64,000 bases of DNA from the NCBI GenBank assembly GCA_963575745.1, contig CAUYUJ010003614.1:400001-464000 (forward strand). Direction: 5' to 3'. Made by a program: the position numbers and the translations under genes. The notes beneath the pieces are model-generated. The model did no database searches. It saw only the letters and a list, made by a program, of their open reading frames with translations, and was not told the origin of the DNA. Positions 20,740 through 31,018 of the stretch are shown piece after piece; the first letter of the stretch is position 1; the number at the start of each line of letters is the position of its first letter. The DNA comes from Prorocentrum cordatum (lineage: Eukaryota; Sar; Dinophyceae; Prorocentrales; Prorocentraceae).

Positions 20740-20810
<71 letters not shown>

Positions 20811-20966
20811 CTCTGCCTCTCTGCATTGCTGCTCTCACCCTGTATCCCGCTGCCTGTCTCGGCCCTCATAATTTTAGGGCCCTTGGTCATTGAGCTACGC
20901 AGATCGCTCGAGCCGCGCTCGCTTTCGACAAAAAGCCATCGGTGCCGCGCACCATCCCATATCACA
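20677..20966 (+). repeat. 5' LTR
   Basis: 290 bp, TGTGG...ATCACA. It shares GTCGATCGCCCTTCCGCCGA, TGCTCTCACCCTGTATCCCG and GGTCATTGAGCTACGCAGAT with the 3' LTR. It is longer because a (CT)n tract at about 20741-20806 has expanded; only a few CT units remain in the 3' copy. Confidence 0.92.
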
Positions 20967-20967
20967 A

Positions 20968-20979
20968 TGGTAGCGGAGC
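20968..20979 (+). other. Primer-binding site, tRNA-Met-like
   Basis: TGGTAGCGGAGC one base after the 5' LTR. It starts with TGG, the complement of a tRNA CCA end, and resembles the initiator-Met type binding sites of copia elements. The dinoflagellate tRNA sequence itself was not checked. Confidence 0.75.
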
Positions 20980-21144
20980 GCGCGAGCCCCGGCAACATCG
21001 CGCCGCTGCTGCCTGTCGCGCCGCCGAGCACGACACACTCCATATCCAAGACGACGGCCGCGCCCTCGTCCAGAGAATCGACGCGCAGCGGCGTCCTCCT
21101 GCTGCCCATAGCAATCATTATCGCCCTCATTGCCTTCTTCCTGG

Positions 21145-21300
21145 ACGTCGGCGACGCCCAGCCTAACGCCCTCATCACCTTCCTCCCGGACGTCAGTGAC
21201 GCCCAGCCTAACGCCCTCATTGACTTCGTCCCGGACGTCAGCGACGCCCAGCCGAACGCCCTCATTGACTACCTCCCGGAAGTCAGCGACGCCCTACCCG
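21145..21300 (+). repeat. 45-bp tandem repeat in LTR-element leader
   Basis: About 3.5 units of 45 bp reading DVSDAQPNALIDFVP in the gag frame. They are followed by shorter FSEAL/NFSGP repeats to about 21415. The frame is open through them, but they lie upstream of the likely gag start. Confidence 0.8.
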
Positions 21301-21461
21301 ACGCGTTCTCTCAGAACTTCAGCGAAGCCCTCTCGCCCCATTTCGCGTTCCCCCAGGACTTCAGCGAAGCCCTCTCGTTCTATTTCACGCTCTTTCAGAA
21401 CTTCAGCGGGCCCCACGCGTGCAATTCCACAACCGACCAGAACGCCAAGTACGCAAACACA

Positions 21462-22450
21462 ATGACGGATCAACGCAAGAACTGCGGCCAATCGATCGTT
21501 CCCACGTGGGGCGGCGACCCCGCCAAGTGGAGGGACTACAAGCAGGAGGTGGAGCTTTGGAAGCTCGGCGAGAACTTAGAGGTCACCCAGGGCCTCGCAT
21601 CGAAGCTCGCGCTCAAGCTGACGGGGGCGGCGAGGGCAGCTGCGCTCAACATGGCGAAGGAAGAACTGCGCCCGCCAGCTGCGGACTGCATTGACGACGC
21701 GGGCAAGCAGAAGCGCAACCGCAACCAGGTTGACATCGAGAATGTACTCAAACACCTGGAGGCGAACCTAAGTCAGCAGAAGCCAAATCAGAAAGGCGAG
21801 ACTCTCGAGAAATTGTTCGAGTCGGCTCAACACCATCGCCGGTTTCTTCCACGCATGGCGGGCCTCACGGCAGAGTGACGCGAGCGCGTGGAGTGCAACC
21901 TGACTGATGAACACTACGGATTCCAGCGCATCCGAAGCCTGCAGGTGAGGATGATCCCGGACATCCACAGCTCAGAGCACCGCGCGCCGCAACCGCCGCG
22001 GCCGTGTAGCAATCAGTCGCGTCCTGCTGGCAGCTGGAAGTCCTCCTCCTGGCATCGAGAAGGGGGCTCGACCAATGTCGTCGACGAGCCGGAGGAGGCC
22101 GACGAAGAGCAGGACTATGGGGACGAGGGCGAGACCAAGGTCGACGTGCAAGACATGGCTCGCCAGGAGCTCGAGGTGTTCAGTGCCGAGATCGAGTCCT
22201 CCAGCGTCGAAATCTCCGGGGTGTTCGACGGCGGCGACTCCGCCAAGGCCCGAGCCGCCGCAGCGGAGCTCGCCGCGATTCCCGAGGCCATGGCCACCAC
22301 CAAATCGGCCCGAGAAACCCTCAAGGGCCGCGGCGCCCCGGCAGGCACCAGAGCCGCGTCGACCAGCGCAAGAAGACATCCATGTGCTGGGATTGCGGCG
22401 AGACGGGGCACTGGACTAGAGACGGGGAGTGCCCCGCGCCCGGCGAGCGC
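21462..22450 (+). pseudogene. LTR-element gag with zinc knuckle
   Basis: The ATG at 21462 opens MTDQRKN... and GGDPAKWRDYKQEVELWKLG, a gag-like capsid segment. LTGAARAAALNMAKEELRPP follows. The frame (open from 20826 upstream) stops with TGA at 21876, then resumes in the same frame from 21888 to about 22370 with an acidic stretch DEPEEADEEQDYGDEGE. After a frame shift comes a zinc knuckle CWDCGETGHWTRDGEC (about 22385-22432). Its spacing is C-2-C-4-H-6-C, a little wider than the classical last gap of four. Gag would form the particle and bind the RNA. One stop and one shift make this copy defective. Confidence 0.75.
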
Positions 22451-22639
22451 AAGTTTGCGCCCAAGGACAAGCAGAGGGGGGCGGTCGCGATGGAGGCCGA
22501 GGTGGCAAACCCCAGCGACAGGCGCACATCACCGAGCAGGTCCAACTCGTGGACGAAGAGGCGCCTCTACACCTGCAGGGGCCCGTGACGCCTCCTTCGG
22601 AGGCCTGCGTCTCCGAGCGGCTGATGCATCATCTGCCGG

Positions 22640-23316
22640 GCGTCAACGCATCGGCCAGCGAGGAGAAGCCCGTGGACGAAGGGCTCGGTGTAGTGGACAC
22701 TGCCTGCCAATTCTGCGTCTTGGGTAGCAAATTGTACGACAACTACAAGGACTTGCTTACTAAGTTGGGCCAAGTCGACCAGATCCTCGATACTAGGTTC
22801 AGCAACGGGGGTACTCACCCTATCAAAATGCGCGTGACCGCGCCGCTTGTGCTCTGCGGCCAGGCTGGCCGCATCGTGTTCAGTGTCATGAACAGTCTCA
22901 TGCTGGCTCTCCCCATCGGACGAGATTTTATCCATCCCTCCAAGATCGACGTGTCTCTCTGGAATGTGCAGATTCGCATCGGAAATGTGACCCACAATCT
23001 CGTCACGAGCAGCGCGGGTCACCCCGCGATTCGTCTGCAGCCTGAGGGCTGGCGCGCGATCAAGGACGCTGGCGCCGAGTCCCCTACTAGACCGACTGGG
23101 AGGGCCAAGGCGGATAGCGCCCCGACCATCAACAATACCCCATGCCATCAGGACCGAGTCGCTGACCGAGTCTATCAGCAAGCTCATAAACAAGAAGGAG
23201 CTAAACGTGTCGAGTCGCCCACAGCCTCGCCGACTAAGTATCCAAACTTATATCGGCTGTGGCGTCAGCATCAGCGTGCTGCTCTGCGGCAACAACTAAC
23301 CCAAACCCCACTATGA
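22640..23316 (+). pseudogene. LTR-element aspartic protease region
   Basis: The open frame (from 22429) carries GLGVVDTACQFCVLGSKLYD, where DTA is the active-site triad of retroviral-type aspartic proteases (about 22696-22704). FSVMNSLMLALPIGRDFI and SLWNVQIRIGNVTHN follow as the flap and C-terminal parts of the fold. Copia elements encode protease directly after gag, as here. It would cleave the polyprotein. The frame ends at a stop near 23314. Confidence 0.7.
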
Positions 23317-24469
23317 CGACGCAGCCGCCGCCGGTCCACCCCACGACGAATGTTACACCGATTCGTCACAGGGCTGCATTTTCTTGCGGAGAGAAATCCC
23401 ATAATACCTGCAGCCACATGGGCTTCTGCCCGGAGCGCGTGTTTGGCACCTCCGTGACCCTGGACGACTACGCCAAGGATACCAACCTAAAGGGGGCCAA
23501 CATCGTGGATGAGGAGCAGCTCAAGGTGAGGAACCTGAAGAAGGGGACGAAGCCACTGCTAATTGCAGGGAAGCGCACGGCTTTCGTTGTCAACAAAAGC
23601 GGCACTCGGCCGCGCCAGGTCAACTAGGCCCTGGTCACTGACAAGGCCAGGTCAACTACGAGTTCCAAGGCGATCAACACCACGAGCGACACAAGGCTCT
23701 ACGTGTGGTGCTGCAACCCGAACAACAAACTCAACGCCATCTGGACGATGAACGGAGGAGCAGCCGTCAGGTGTGGGCGACCTGCATACGACCTGTCGCG
23801 ACGTTTCGTAGTCAACAAACTCGAGAGCAAGATCAGGACGGCCCTCGCTCGTAGCAAAAGCGCCCAAGTCAACGCAGCGTTTTCGTGCCAACCATGGGCT
23901 TCCTTACAGCGTCTTGTTATCAAAATCGACCATGGGAAAATCCCAAGGACAGAGCCAAGTCCGAACAAATTATCGGCCTGATCCTGCAGTCGATGTCCCG
24001 GCTACGCAAGGAGTTTGGCAGCCAGCTTGCCGTCTCATTCGAGTGGCCGAGATACTGCGACGGATGGGGCCTCAACAAGAATGCGACCGGGAGGATGTTG
24101 GAGGAGCAACTCTGCCGCGGGCCGTAGACTTCGACGGTTGCGTGCTAGACCTTAAGACGAAGAAAAGGATCCACATCAAAAAAACCTTGGAGGATCTTAA
24201 CCGACCGCTGCGGGTTCGACGTCACGCTGAGGAGGTTCTGCGACAAGTCGCACCCCCACGATGAGGCGCGTGGTCAGGACGCCAAGAACAGCGATAATTA
24301 TACGCACATGCTCTTGAAAAAGCTCATGAACATGTTGGCCGACCAGCTGCGACGACCAAATCGACTTCCACGAGAAGCACGCCCAACCCCAGGGCGAGGA
24401 GGACGGTTTCAGCGGAGGCGGCTCCTCAGGAGCCCGCGCTGACAGCCGCGGAAGAGCGAACACTCCGAT
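23317..24469 (+). other. Protease-integrase linker, decayed
   Basis: Short coding-like runs in several frames, for example CSHMGFCPERVFGTSVTLDD (about 23410-23470). No further domain recognised. Confidence 0.5.
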
Positions 24470-25662
24470 CCGCAGTGATGCAGCTCCACGCGAACACGGG
24501 GCACCCACCCGTCCAACGACTCGCTGGCCAGGGCTATCCGAGTCACAGGCGGATCGCAGACAGCGGTCGAGATGGCCCTCAACCTCTACTGCGAGGTCTG
24601 CGCCGCACATCAGCGACCACTACCCCACTTACCTGGGAGGATCAAGCTGGACCGCGACTGCAACGACTCCATCGGGGTGGACCTTTTCACCCTTGCCGAC
24701 AATGCTGGTAATCAGCTGATCTTCCTCAATGTGGTCGACCTGGTTTGAGGTTTTACCCTGTGCGGCACCGTTCTCTCGAGGCGCCCCTCAGCTGTCTTCG
24801 CTCGACTGCTGCAACTCTGGATTAAACCTTTCGGCGCGCCTCAGCGCGTCAGCTTCGATGGAGAAGGTGAATTCGAGCGAGAATTTTCCAGGGAGCTCGA
24901 GGACATAGGTTGCCGCCTGATGACTACTGCCGCGGCTACGCCGCAGCAGAACGCCACCGTGGAGCGACGCGGAGGATTGTGGAAGGTCCATGCCAGGAAG
25001 CTGATCGACCAGGTTAGTATCAATTTCGGCCAACCCGAGACAGCTCATCGTGTCCAGTGGCTGCTCGCACCGGTGTGCTGGGCCATGAATGGCCAAGTCA
25101 ACGCTTCGGGCTACTCGCCCTCCCAATGGGTACTCGGGCGATGACTTCAACGACCATGCGTTTTGATGGACAATGCGGGCAAACTCTCTCTGCGCAAACG
25201 AATCGTGCCCGGCAAGCCGTTATCCGATTATCCGGAAGAGCTGCCATCATGAAGGCCGCCCAGACCTCCATCCAGCAACTTCGGTTCAACCAATCCCGTT
25301 CAAGGGCGCTGCTGGCCCGGCCCCGGGCAGATGCGGCACAACATGCCACCGACGATTACCAGACGGTCGACCAGGTGCACTACTGGAGAAGCAACGGCAA
25401 GCCCAAGCGTGAGCGGGCACTGCAGTGGCACGGACCCGGCGTCATCATCGGTTTCGAAGGTGTCGCCGACGTCTGGGTCGGCCACCGCTCTGCGACTGTG
25501 AAGGTCAACCACGGACACCTACGCAATGCAACGGCTTCAGAGCTCGTGCCGTGGGGGCAAGTGCTGAACGCCCTGAAGTGGCAATCTGCCGCCAAGGCCG
25601 CCACAGGGCTCACCTCCCGGCGGGCCGCCAGGAGACCAACCACCACCACCTACAGGGTCTAG
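24470..25662 (+). pseudogene. LTR-element integrase
   Basis: Starts with a GAG-pre-integrase zinc motif (LHANTGHPPVQRLA then LYCEVCAAH in a neighbouring frame). The catalytic core has the three acidic residues: Asp in GVDLFTLADNAG (about 24679), Asp in VSFDGEGEF (24857) and Glu in NATVERRGGLWK (24962). The last two are 35 residues apart, the D,D-35-E pattern. A C-terminal SH3-like part (25057-25662) reads QVHYWRSNGKPKRERALQW then WVGHRSATVKVNHGHLRNAT. It joins cDNA to the host genome. A TGA near 24748 and shifts near 24540 and 25140 break the frame. Confidence 0.82.
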
Positions 25663-26138
25663 AGGAGGAGGAGGAGGAGGAGGAGGAGGAGGAGGAGGAA
25701 GAGGACGGAGGAAGTGGACCAGCACCACCCGACATGGGCGACGATACCTTCCTCGACCATACGGGCGCCTCTCCAGAGCCACATCCTGCGAGCTCACGGC
25801 CGACACCAGCACCGGGGATTGGATCGTTAGCACCATCATCACCGAGCGTGGTTTCCGTCACCAGTTCCTCGAGTACGAGCGTGACTTCGTGGAACGGATC
25901 TACGCCTACGGTCGCACCGCTGGAGATGAACCCCCGTGCGGTGGCAGCGCACAACCTTCGAGTCGGACACAACCACCACAGCGTCTACGTCACCTGCAGG
26001 ACCTGTCAGAAGCACGCACCCTGGCTCCTGCGCAATTATCGAGATCATGAGCCTGATATCTCGCAGATGCACTACACACTGAGGTGGGAACTGAACCATC
26101 GTTGGAGGCAACTCACAGGAAGCTACCTGACTACGTAG
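25663..26138 (+). pseudogene. Post-integrase tail with (GGA)n insert
   Basis: The open frame continues from integrase through a (GGA)n tract (25663-25698, poly-Glu) into a Ser/Thr/Pro-rich linker. It ends VYVTCRTCQKHAPWLLRNYR...LTGSYLTT before TAG 26136. Reverse transcriptase motifs should lie here in a complete copia element and are absent. The Cys-containing end is not recognised. Confidence 0.45.
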
Positions 26139-26204
26139 GGCAGCAAGGCTGCAAAGGCTGAGTGAATGATTTTCCCCCCCTCCGCCGCTGCGTCTCTCAT
26201 ATTT

Positions 26205-26332
26205 CTTTAGCAAGTCGCAGAACGGCCCAAATTACGTAAGTCCGCATTGCACACTTTGGCCGTGCTTCTTGACGGTCGCAAGACGACCCCTCTTCCACGT
26301 AAGTCCGCATTACACCTTTTGTTTTCCAGATT
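26205..26332 (+). repeat. About 61-bp tandem pair with GTAAGT words
   Basis: Two copies of GTCGCARGACG...ACGTAAGTCCGCATT, followed by TTTTGTTTTCCAG. They lie in the 3' untranslated part of the LTR element. The GTAAGT and polypyrimidine-AG words look like splice signals, but the distance (about 30 nt) is too short for an ordinary intron. Confidence 0.7.
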
Positions 26333-26649
26333 TACGAATCAATCTGCATGCTAGAAAGAAGCTTCCTATTCAGTGTGCACAGTTTCTACGTGGTGACGAC
26401 CACACTCACGTTTTTGATTTCTCTTATCACATCGTCCTGCCAAGCGCCCGCCGCGCCGAGATGAGATTTTGTTTTTCAGGCTTGTGCAGCTCACCCAATA
26501 GTAGCTCGAAGCTCCTTGGTGCAAACCGTGTCAGGCCTTTTGCCTGCCCCTCTCGCGTGAGAAGTGCCGTGTCCGGCACTCTTGCCCATTCGAGATAATG
26601 AAATTGCGATCGAACTGCAGTGTTCGTCACCCCGGCTGCCCGAGGAACC

Positions 26650-26661
26650 AAACAAGAGGAG
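26650..26661 (+). other. Polypurine tract
   Basis: AAACAAGAGGAG, purine-rich and directly adjoining the 3' LTR start TGTGG. This is the expected plus-strand primer site. Confidence 0.75.
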
Positions 26662-26878
26662 TGTGGTTCCGGTCGATTCGATAACATGTCGATCGCCCTT
26701 CCGCCGAGCTTCCGCCGCGGTCCCCGCTCTCTCTCCACTGCTGCTCTCACCCTGTATCCCGCTGCCCATCTTGGCCCTCATCATTTCAGGGCCCTTGGTC
26801 ATTGAGCTACGCAGATCGCTCGAGCCGCGCTCGCGTTCGACAAAAAGCCATCGGTGCCGCGCACCATTCCATGTCACA
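26662..26878 (+). repeat. 3' LTR
   Basis: 217 bp, TGTGG...GTCACA. It is collinear with the 5' LTR apart from the short CT tract and scattered substitutions, so the insertion is not very recent. Confidence 0.92.
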
Positions 26879-26883
26879 CAGGC
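26879..26883. repeat. LTR element target duplication, right
   Basis: CAGGC, identical to 20672-20676. Confidence 0.9.
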
Positions 26884-28125
26884 GACACCCGTGAGCAAGT
26901 ATGGGCTGATGTTGGATTCTTCATATCGCCTTCATGCCAGCACCTGGTCAAGGCCTACAAACGAATATCCGACACATTGGCATGGGTTAGATTGAGAACC
27001 CGCTCTGGGATAGTGACAATGTTTACCAGATATGCTCCTCATAACCTCAGCCGCTACCTGAACGTCGTCATTTTTACGCCACGTTGGATTTGACATACCG
27101 ATCCTGCAATGCAAAGGCGAGGAAATTGCTTCTAGGCGATTTCAACACTAGGATGGGGCTGGCTCTGCCGGGTGAGCAAAATATCATGGGATATTATGGT
27201 TGGGGACGGCGTGCACAACACGACATTGAACAAGCTAATTGAGACTTGTTTGTCAAATTCTGCACGGGTTGCCACCTTCAGGTTGCGAGCACTTTCCTGC
27301 AGCAGCCGTTGGAGCAAAAGATCACGTCCGTAGAGGTCATGGCGTCGCCAGCAGACGCAAATATAGAAAATATGCTCAATTGGATGTGGTCGTGTGCGAA
27401 GCTCCTCTGCGAATGCGAATCGTTGCGCTGGAAAGCCGCCGGGAAGCAATCCTCGCTACAGACCATCATCTTTGGTGATTGCTACACTTCCGATGCCAAG
27501 AGATACACAAATACCGTATGCAAAAGGACGTCCAAACAGGCATGCCATACAAGACCCGGTCACTTTGAATGCCTACGTGGATATAGTTTACGAAATCCGA
27601 GACGGCGGAACCAATGAATCTGAATGAAATGTGGGATGAAGGAAAGACCGCAATGCAGACAGCAGCCGAAACGCTGCCGAGACGCCAAACAGAAGTCGTG
27701 AAGCAATGGATCACGCAAGCCACGCTTGACTTGATCGACCAGCGAGGCCATGCAAGGGCAGCCAACGACAAGCTGGAGGGGAAACGAATATTGAAAGAAG
27801 TCCGCAAGGCATGCAAGCACGATAAAACATCCTGGGTGGACGCACAAATATCAAGCGGAAACTGGGACGCTCTCAAAAGACACTGCCAGCCCAAGCCACG
27901 CCAAAAAGGAAGGCTCAAGGACATGAACGATGAACTGCGAATTGGTCGACAGCACGCAGATGATGGGCCTGTTTTCCACCTCCACCACCATAAGCTGGAG
28001 GGGGAACGAGGAGGACGAGGAGGACGAAGAGGAGGAGGAGGTGGAGGTGGAGGAGGAGGACCCCTCCCCCTCCAACTTATGGTGGTGGTGGTGGAAAACA
28101 GGCCCATCAGCAGAGAGCGGACATC
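26884..28125 (+). pseudogene. LINE-B endonuclease, C-terminal part and linker
   Basis: Continues the endonuclease frame: REQVWADVGFFISPSC and GIVTMFTRYAPHN, then TGA near 27093. Next come KLLLGDFNTRMG (about 27125-27160, the GDFN metal site) and, further on, a degraded ATDHHLV (about 27457-27480, the DH catalytic pair). From 27614 a linker reads WDEGKTAMQTAAETLPRRQT. Several frame changes are needed, so it is inactive. A 149-bp foldback element interrupts the linker at 27961. Confidence 0.75.
27956..28114. mobile_element. Foldback element FB1 with GCAGA duplication
   Basis: The element itself is 27961-28109 (149 bp). The left arm begins TGATGGGCCTGTTTTCCACC and the right arm ends GGTGGAAAACAGGCCCATCA. 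Each arm is 45 bp and they differ at two positions. The centre is a (GGA)n-rich spacer. GCAGA at 27956-27960 is repeated exactly at 28110-28114. There is no coding capacity. Confidence 0.9.
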
Positions 28126-29599
28126 ATGGCCAAGTATTTAGAGAAAGTGCAATGGCAAGTACGAGTGGCAAAAATTGTCAACGACGATCGTGTTGGAGAC
28201 CCACTACCAGCTCTGGAAGCAAATTTCACAGCAGAAGTAAGCAGCGCAATCTATAGACTTAAACGTGGCACTGCCTGCGGAATGGACGACATACCAGCGG
28301 AATATTGGAAAACAATTGCTACGGACCCGGGTGGGCTCGATTGAAGTACAGATTTGTGCAACAAATGATGGACCGAAAAAGCCGTGCCAGAAGATTGGGA
28401 ACAATCCGTTACTTTCGCACTACATCAAAACCAAAAGGCCCTCGACAATTGTGACAACTACCGTCCCATCAGTCTGCTGTGCGTGGCCTACATGTGTATG
28501 GCAACACATATCTTGAAGCGGCTGCACGACGCCAAGGCCGAAGACAGATTGACGCCGACGCAATTAGTTTCCGCTGGGGACGTAGGACATCAGACGCGTT
28601 GCATGCAGTACGTTGTTATATCCAATTGGCATATGCGGACAGGCGTGGTGGCGTGGATTGGAAAAATGCCTTTGACTCGATCAACGTGAACGCGCTGATG
28701 AACGCGCTGCGAAATTTTGGGGTTCCCAGCTGGATCCTGAACGTCACTGGCAACATCTTCGGCGGAAGAAAACTCCGAGTCGCTGATGGACGGCAACGGT
28801 CTATAAAAAGACATCAGTACTCCGGAATTTTGCAAGGATGCCCGCTATCCCCATTCTTCTTTGTGATTGTGATGACGATGGTTACCCGGAACGCCACGCA
28901 GAAGATGGAGTACGCCGAACTGTGGTGGAAGAATGTTTGGCCATCATGTTGTATGCAGCTGATAGATTGTTGGTGGGCCGCAACCAAGATCAATTACAAT
29001 CCTTGTTGGCAGAATAGGGAGCCACATGCGAACCCTACCCCTACCCCCCACGATTTCGAAGGGGGAGGGTGGGGTTCACGTCGCTCGGATGAAGTGAACC
29101 CCACCCTCCCCCTCAGAAATCGTGGGGGGGTAGGGGTAGGGTTCGCATGTGGCCCCCTACAGAAATCACTCGCGCAGGAGCACCAGTGGGCATGGAACTT
29201 CACTGAGACAAGTTTCAACTTATGCCGGTTCGCTGCGACATCAACCTCCGCACGCCCAGTGGTGATCTCATTCCATCTCAAGATTCGATGGTATATCTTG
29301 GCGCCACGCTGTCAAGCTCTTAGCGGCTATCTGGAGAGCTCGGAGAGAGATTGGGAGCGGCTTGGGGAGAATTTTGTAAGTATGCGCGCGCCTGGCAGCA
29401 CACGGCTATTAGCTCAGCTCGCAAAAAGCAACAGATTCGAAACACTTGTGACGAGCAAGATAATCTACTCCTTGAACTCAGCATGGACGGTTTCCAACGT
29501 AGGTATTTACGACGCATTTTGCATATCCCTCCAGCGTACGTTTCGCGAATTTCCAATCAGCAAGTCTTGACGCGAGCGGGCGATGGCTTGCGCTCGTGA
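28126..29599 (+). pseudogene. LINE-B reverse transcriptase and C-terminus
   Basis: Motifs appear in order over shifting frames: GTACGMDDIPAEYWK (about 28270-28315), DNCDNYRPISLLCVAYMC (about 28447-28500), VDWKNAFDSINVNAL (about 28650-28700, first catalytic Asp) and SGILQGCPLSPFFFVIVM (about 28820-28875). The catalytic box reads LYAADRLLVG near 28950, where YADD has lost its first Asp. FQRRYLRRILHIPPAYVSRI lies near the C-terminus and the frame ends about 29599. Related dinoflagellate elements have the same ending (recollection). A 145-bp foldback at 29015 interrupts the segment after the catalytic box. Inactive. Confidence 0.82.
29010..29164. mobile_element. Foldback element FB2 with CAGAA duplication
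   Basis: The element is 29015-29159 (145 bp). The left arm is TAGGGAGCCACATGCGAACC followed by CTACCCCTACCCCC; the right arm is its mirror, ending GGTTCGCATGTGGCCCCCTA. Arms of about 64 bp enclose a loop of about 16 bp. CAGAA at 29010-29014 is repeated exactly at 29160-29164. The junctions fall inside LINE-B coding sequence. Confidence 0.9.
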
Positions 29600-29814
29600 T
29601 CCAGTTGCTGAGCGCAACATGTGTATGTAGTTTTGCTTTCTACCCTCCTGCTGCTCCTCCTCCTCCTCTTCTCCCCCTCCCCCACAGCCGCTGACGATGT
29701 AGACTAAGAGGCCGCAAAGGCACCGCCGCTCCCGCAGAGCAGAGCTACCAAGCGGGCATACCTTCTCTTCGCCCACGCGCTTCGGCGTATGGCATGACTG
29801 TCCGGCCCGAATCG
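29600..29814. other. No gene identified
   Basis: A pyrimidine-rich tract at 29640-29690 (CTCCTCCTC) follows the LINE-B stop. Nothing else seen. Confidence 0.4.
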
Positions 29815-29992
29815 TGGCGTGACCGGCCCACTCCCTGCGAGTCCCAAGAATATGCTCCGCCACCACCTCCATTCCTCTCTCCTCCTCTTCCCTCCTCTTC
29901 CTCTCTTCTTTCGTGGGAGAGGGAGGGGGCGAGGGAGGTGGTGGTGGTGCATATTTTCTGGCCCCGTACTCCCCACCCCTGGTCACGCTCGA
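29815..29992. mobile_element. Probable foldback element, 178 bp
   Basis: The left end is TGGCGTGACCGGCCCACTCC and the right end GTACTCC...GGTCACGCTCGA. Inner arms AAGAATATGCTCCGCCACCA and TGGTGGTGCATATTTTCTGG pair well. The flanks AATCG (left) and GATCG (right) agree at four of five positions. The centre is CTC/GGA-rich. Confidence 0.65.
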
Positions 29993-29997
29993 GATCG

Positions 29998-31018
29998 CCA
30001 GGAAAGAAAGCTACGCTCTCTGGCCGCATCGCCGATGCGTCGGAGACGCGGCGCGACCCTCCGACCCCAACTGCTCCGGGTCCCATCTGGGAGGCCTCCA
30101 GCGCGTGCTCTTGCCGGGGCCGGCTGGGAACTGGAACCGGCGCAGGGACTTGGAGCACACCCGCATGGCAGCTTGTTGGCCCCCCGAGGGGGCCCTCGGA
30201 TCATCTTGCGCGTCTGCTTCCACGGTACTCACAAACAGCATCGACCCAGAGACAGATGCATTCAACTCTCTCGTTCATACAAGTGTTAGCCCGCTGGTGG
30301 GCGGCGGCGGCGGCCTGCTCCAGCGCCTGGGCCTCGGCCTGCGCGAGCACGCTGCCGGCCAACGCCTCGTCCGCCGCGGCCTCTCGCGGGAAGGGCGGCG
30401 CGGGGGCGCGCATCACCGGGGATGTGTCGGCCCCTATCCCAGGCGTCGTGGGCATTCCGAGCGGACCAAAAATCGGGGTCCCACTCGGGGATATTGGGCA
30501 GGGCGGCGTCCATCCTCGACGTGGGTGCGTCGGACTGGCCCCCCCCTGGGCTGCATCCCCAAGTTGCCCTCCCTTTCTAAGCGGCGTCATTTTTCGTGGA
30601 GAAGTCGGGGGCTGGGGGCGAGAAGTCGTCTGCGAGCGCAGGCATCCACAGTCACCACTCCTCGAGATCCCGAGGCACGTCTCCGCGGCGGTGAACATGG
30701 ACATGCTTCCTGGCGGTCGGCAGTACAGACCACCTCCACCGAGTGGCACACCCAGGTGGCGCACCCGGGCGGGACAACAGGGGCCATCCTGGGCCGCCGC
30801 GCGGTCTACACGCCCTCCCGGCTGGGTCTGGGAGGGCGTGCCTGCACTATCCCAGCGCCCAGGATCGCACCGGCCAGGCCTGGTGGTGAGTTGCACACCC
30901 GGGCGAACAGCCCGCTGTATCGCCGCGTTGGGTCTCCGGAGGCCCGCTTCGGAGCCAGAGAAGCCCAGCAGGACGACTCGGGGTGGAAAAGACCGGTCCC
31001 CAGGGAGGGGTCGAGACT
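29998..31018. other. Long open frames, no recognised gene
   Basis: A 505-codon frame crosses this stretch but its composition (Pro, Ser, Arg, Gly) follows the GC-rich DNA and parallel frames are open too. No domain recognised. Confidence 0.4.

Larger units (their letters stand above)
20677..26878 (+). mobile_element. Copia-type LTR retrotransposon, RT-less
   Basis: A 6.2-kb element with LTRs that begin TGTGG and end CACA, a 5-bp duplication (CAGGC), a primer-binding site next to the 5' LTR and a polypurine tract next to the 3' LTR. The internal region has gag with a zinc knuckle, protease, then integrase in copia order. No reverse transcriptase or RNase H is recognisable between integrase and the 3' LTR, so it is a deletion derivative. 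The coding frames carry stops and shifts. It was inserted inside LINE-B and is therefore younger than it. Confidence 0.92.
20524..29599 (+). mobile_element. LINE-B, nested and interrupted non-LTR element
   Basis: A plus-strand LINE split at 20676/26884 by a complete LTR element and further by two foldback elements at 27961 and 29015. Removing the LTR element and one copy of its duplication restores the endonuclease frame across the junction. The C-terminal motif FQRRYLRRILHIPPAYVSRI (about 29489-29548) and the endonuclease motifs differ from LINE-A, so this is another lineage. Its 5' start and 3' end are not defined, and no poly(A) or duplication was found. Confidence 0.85.
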
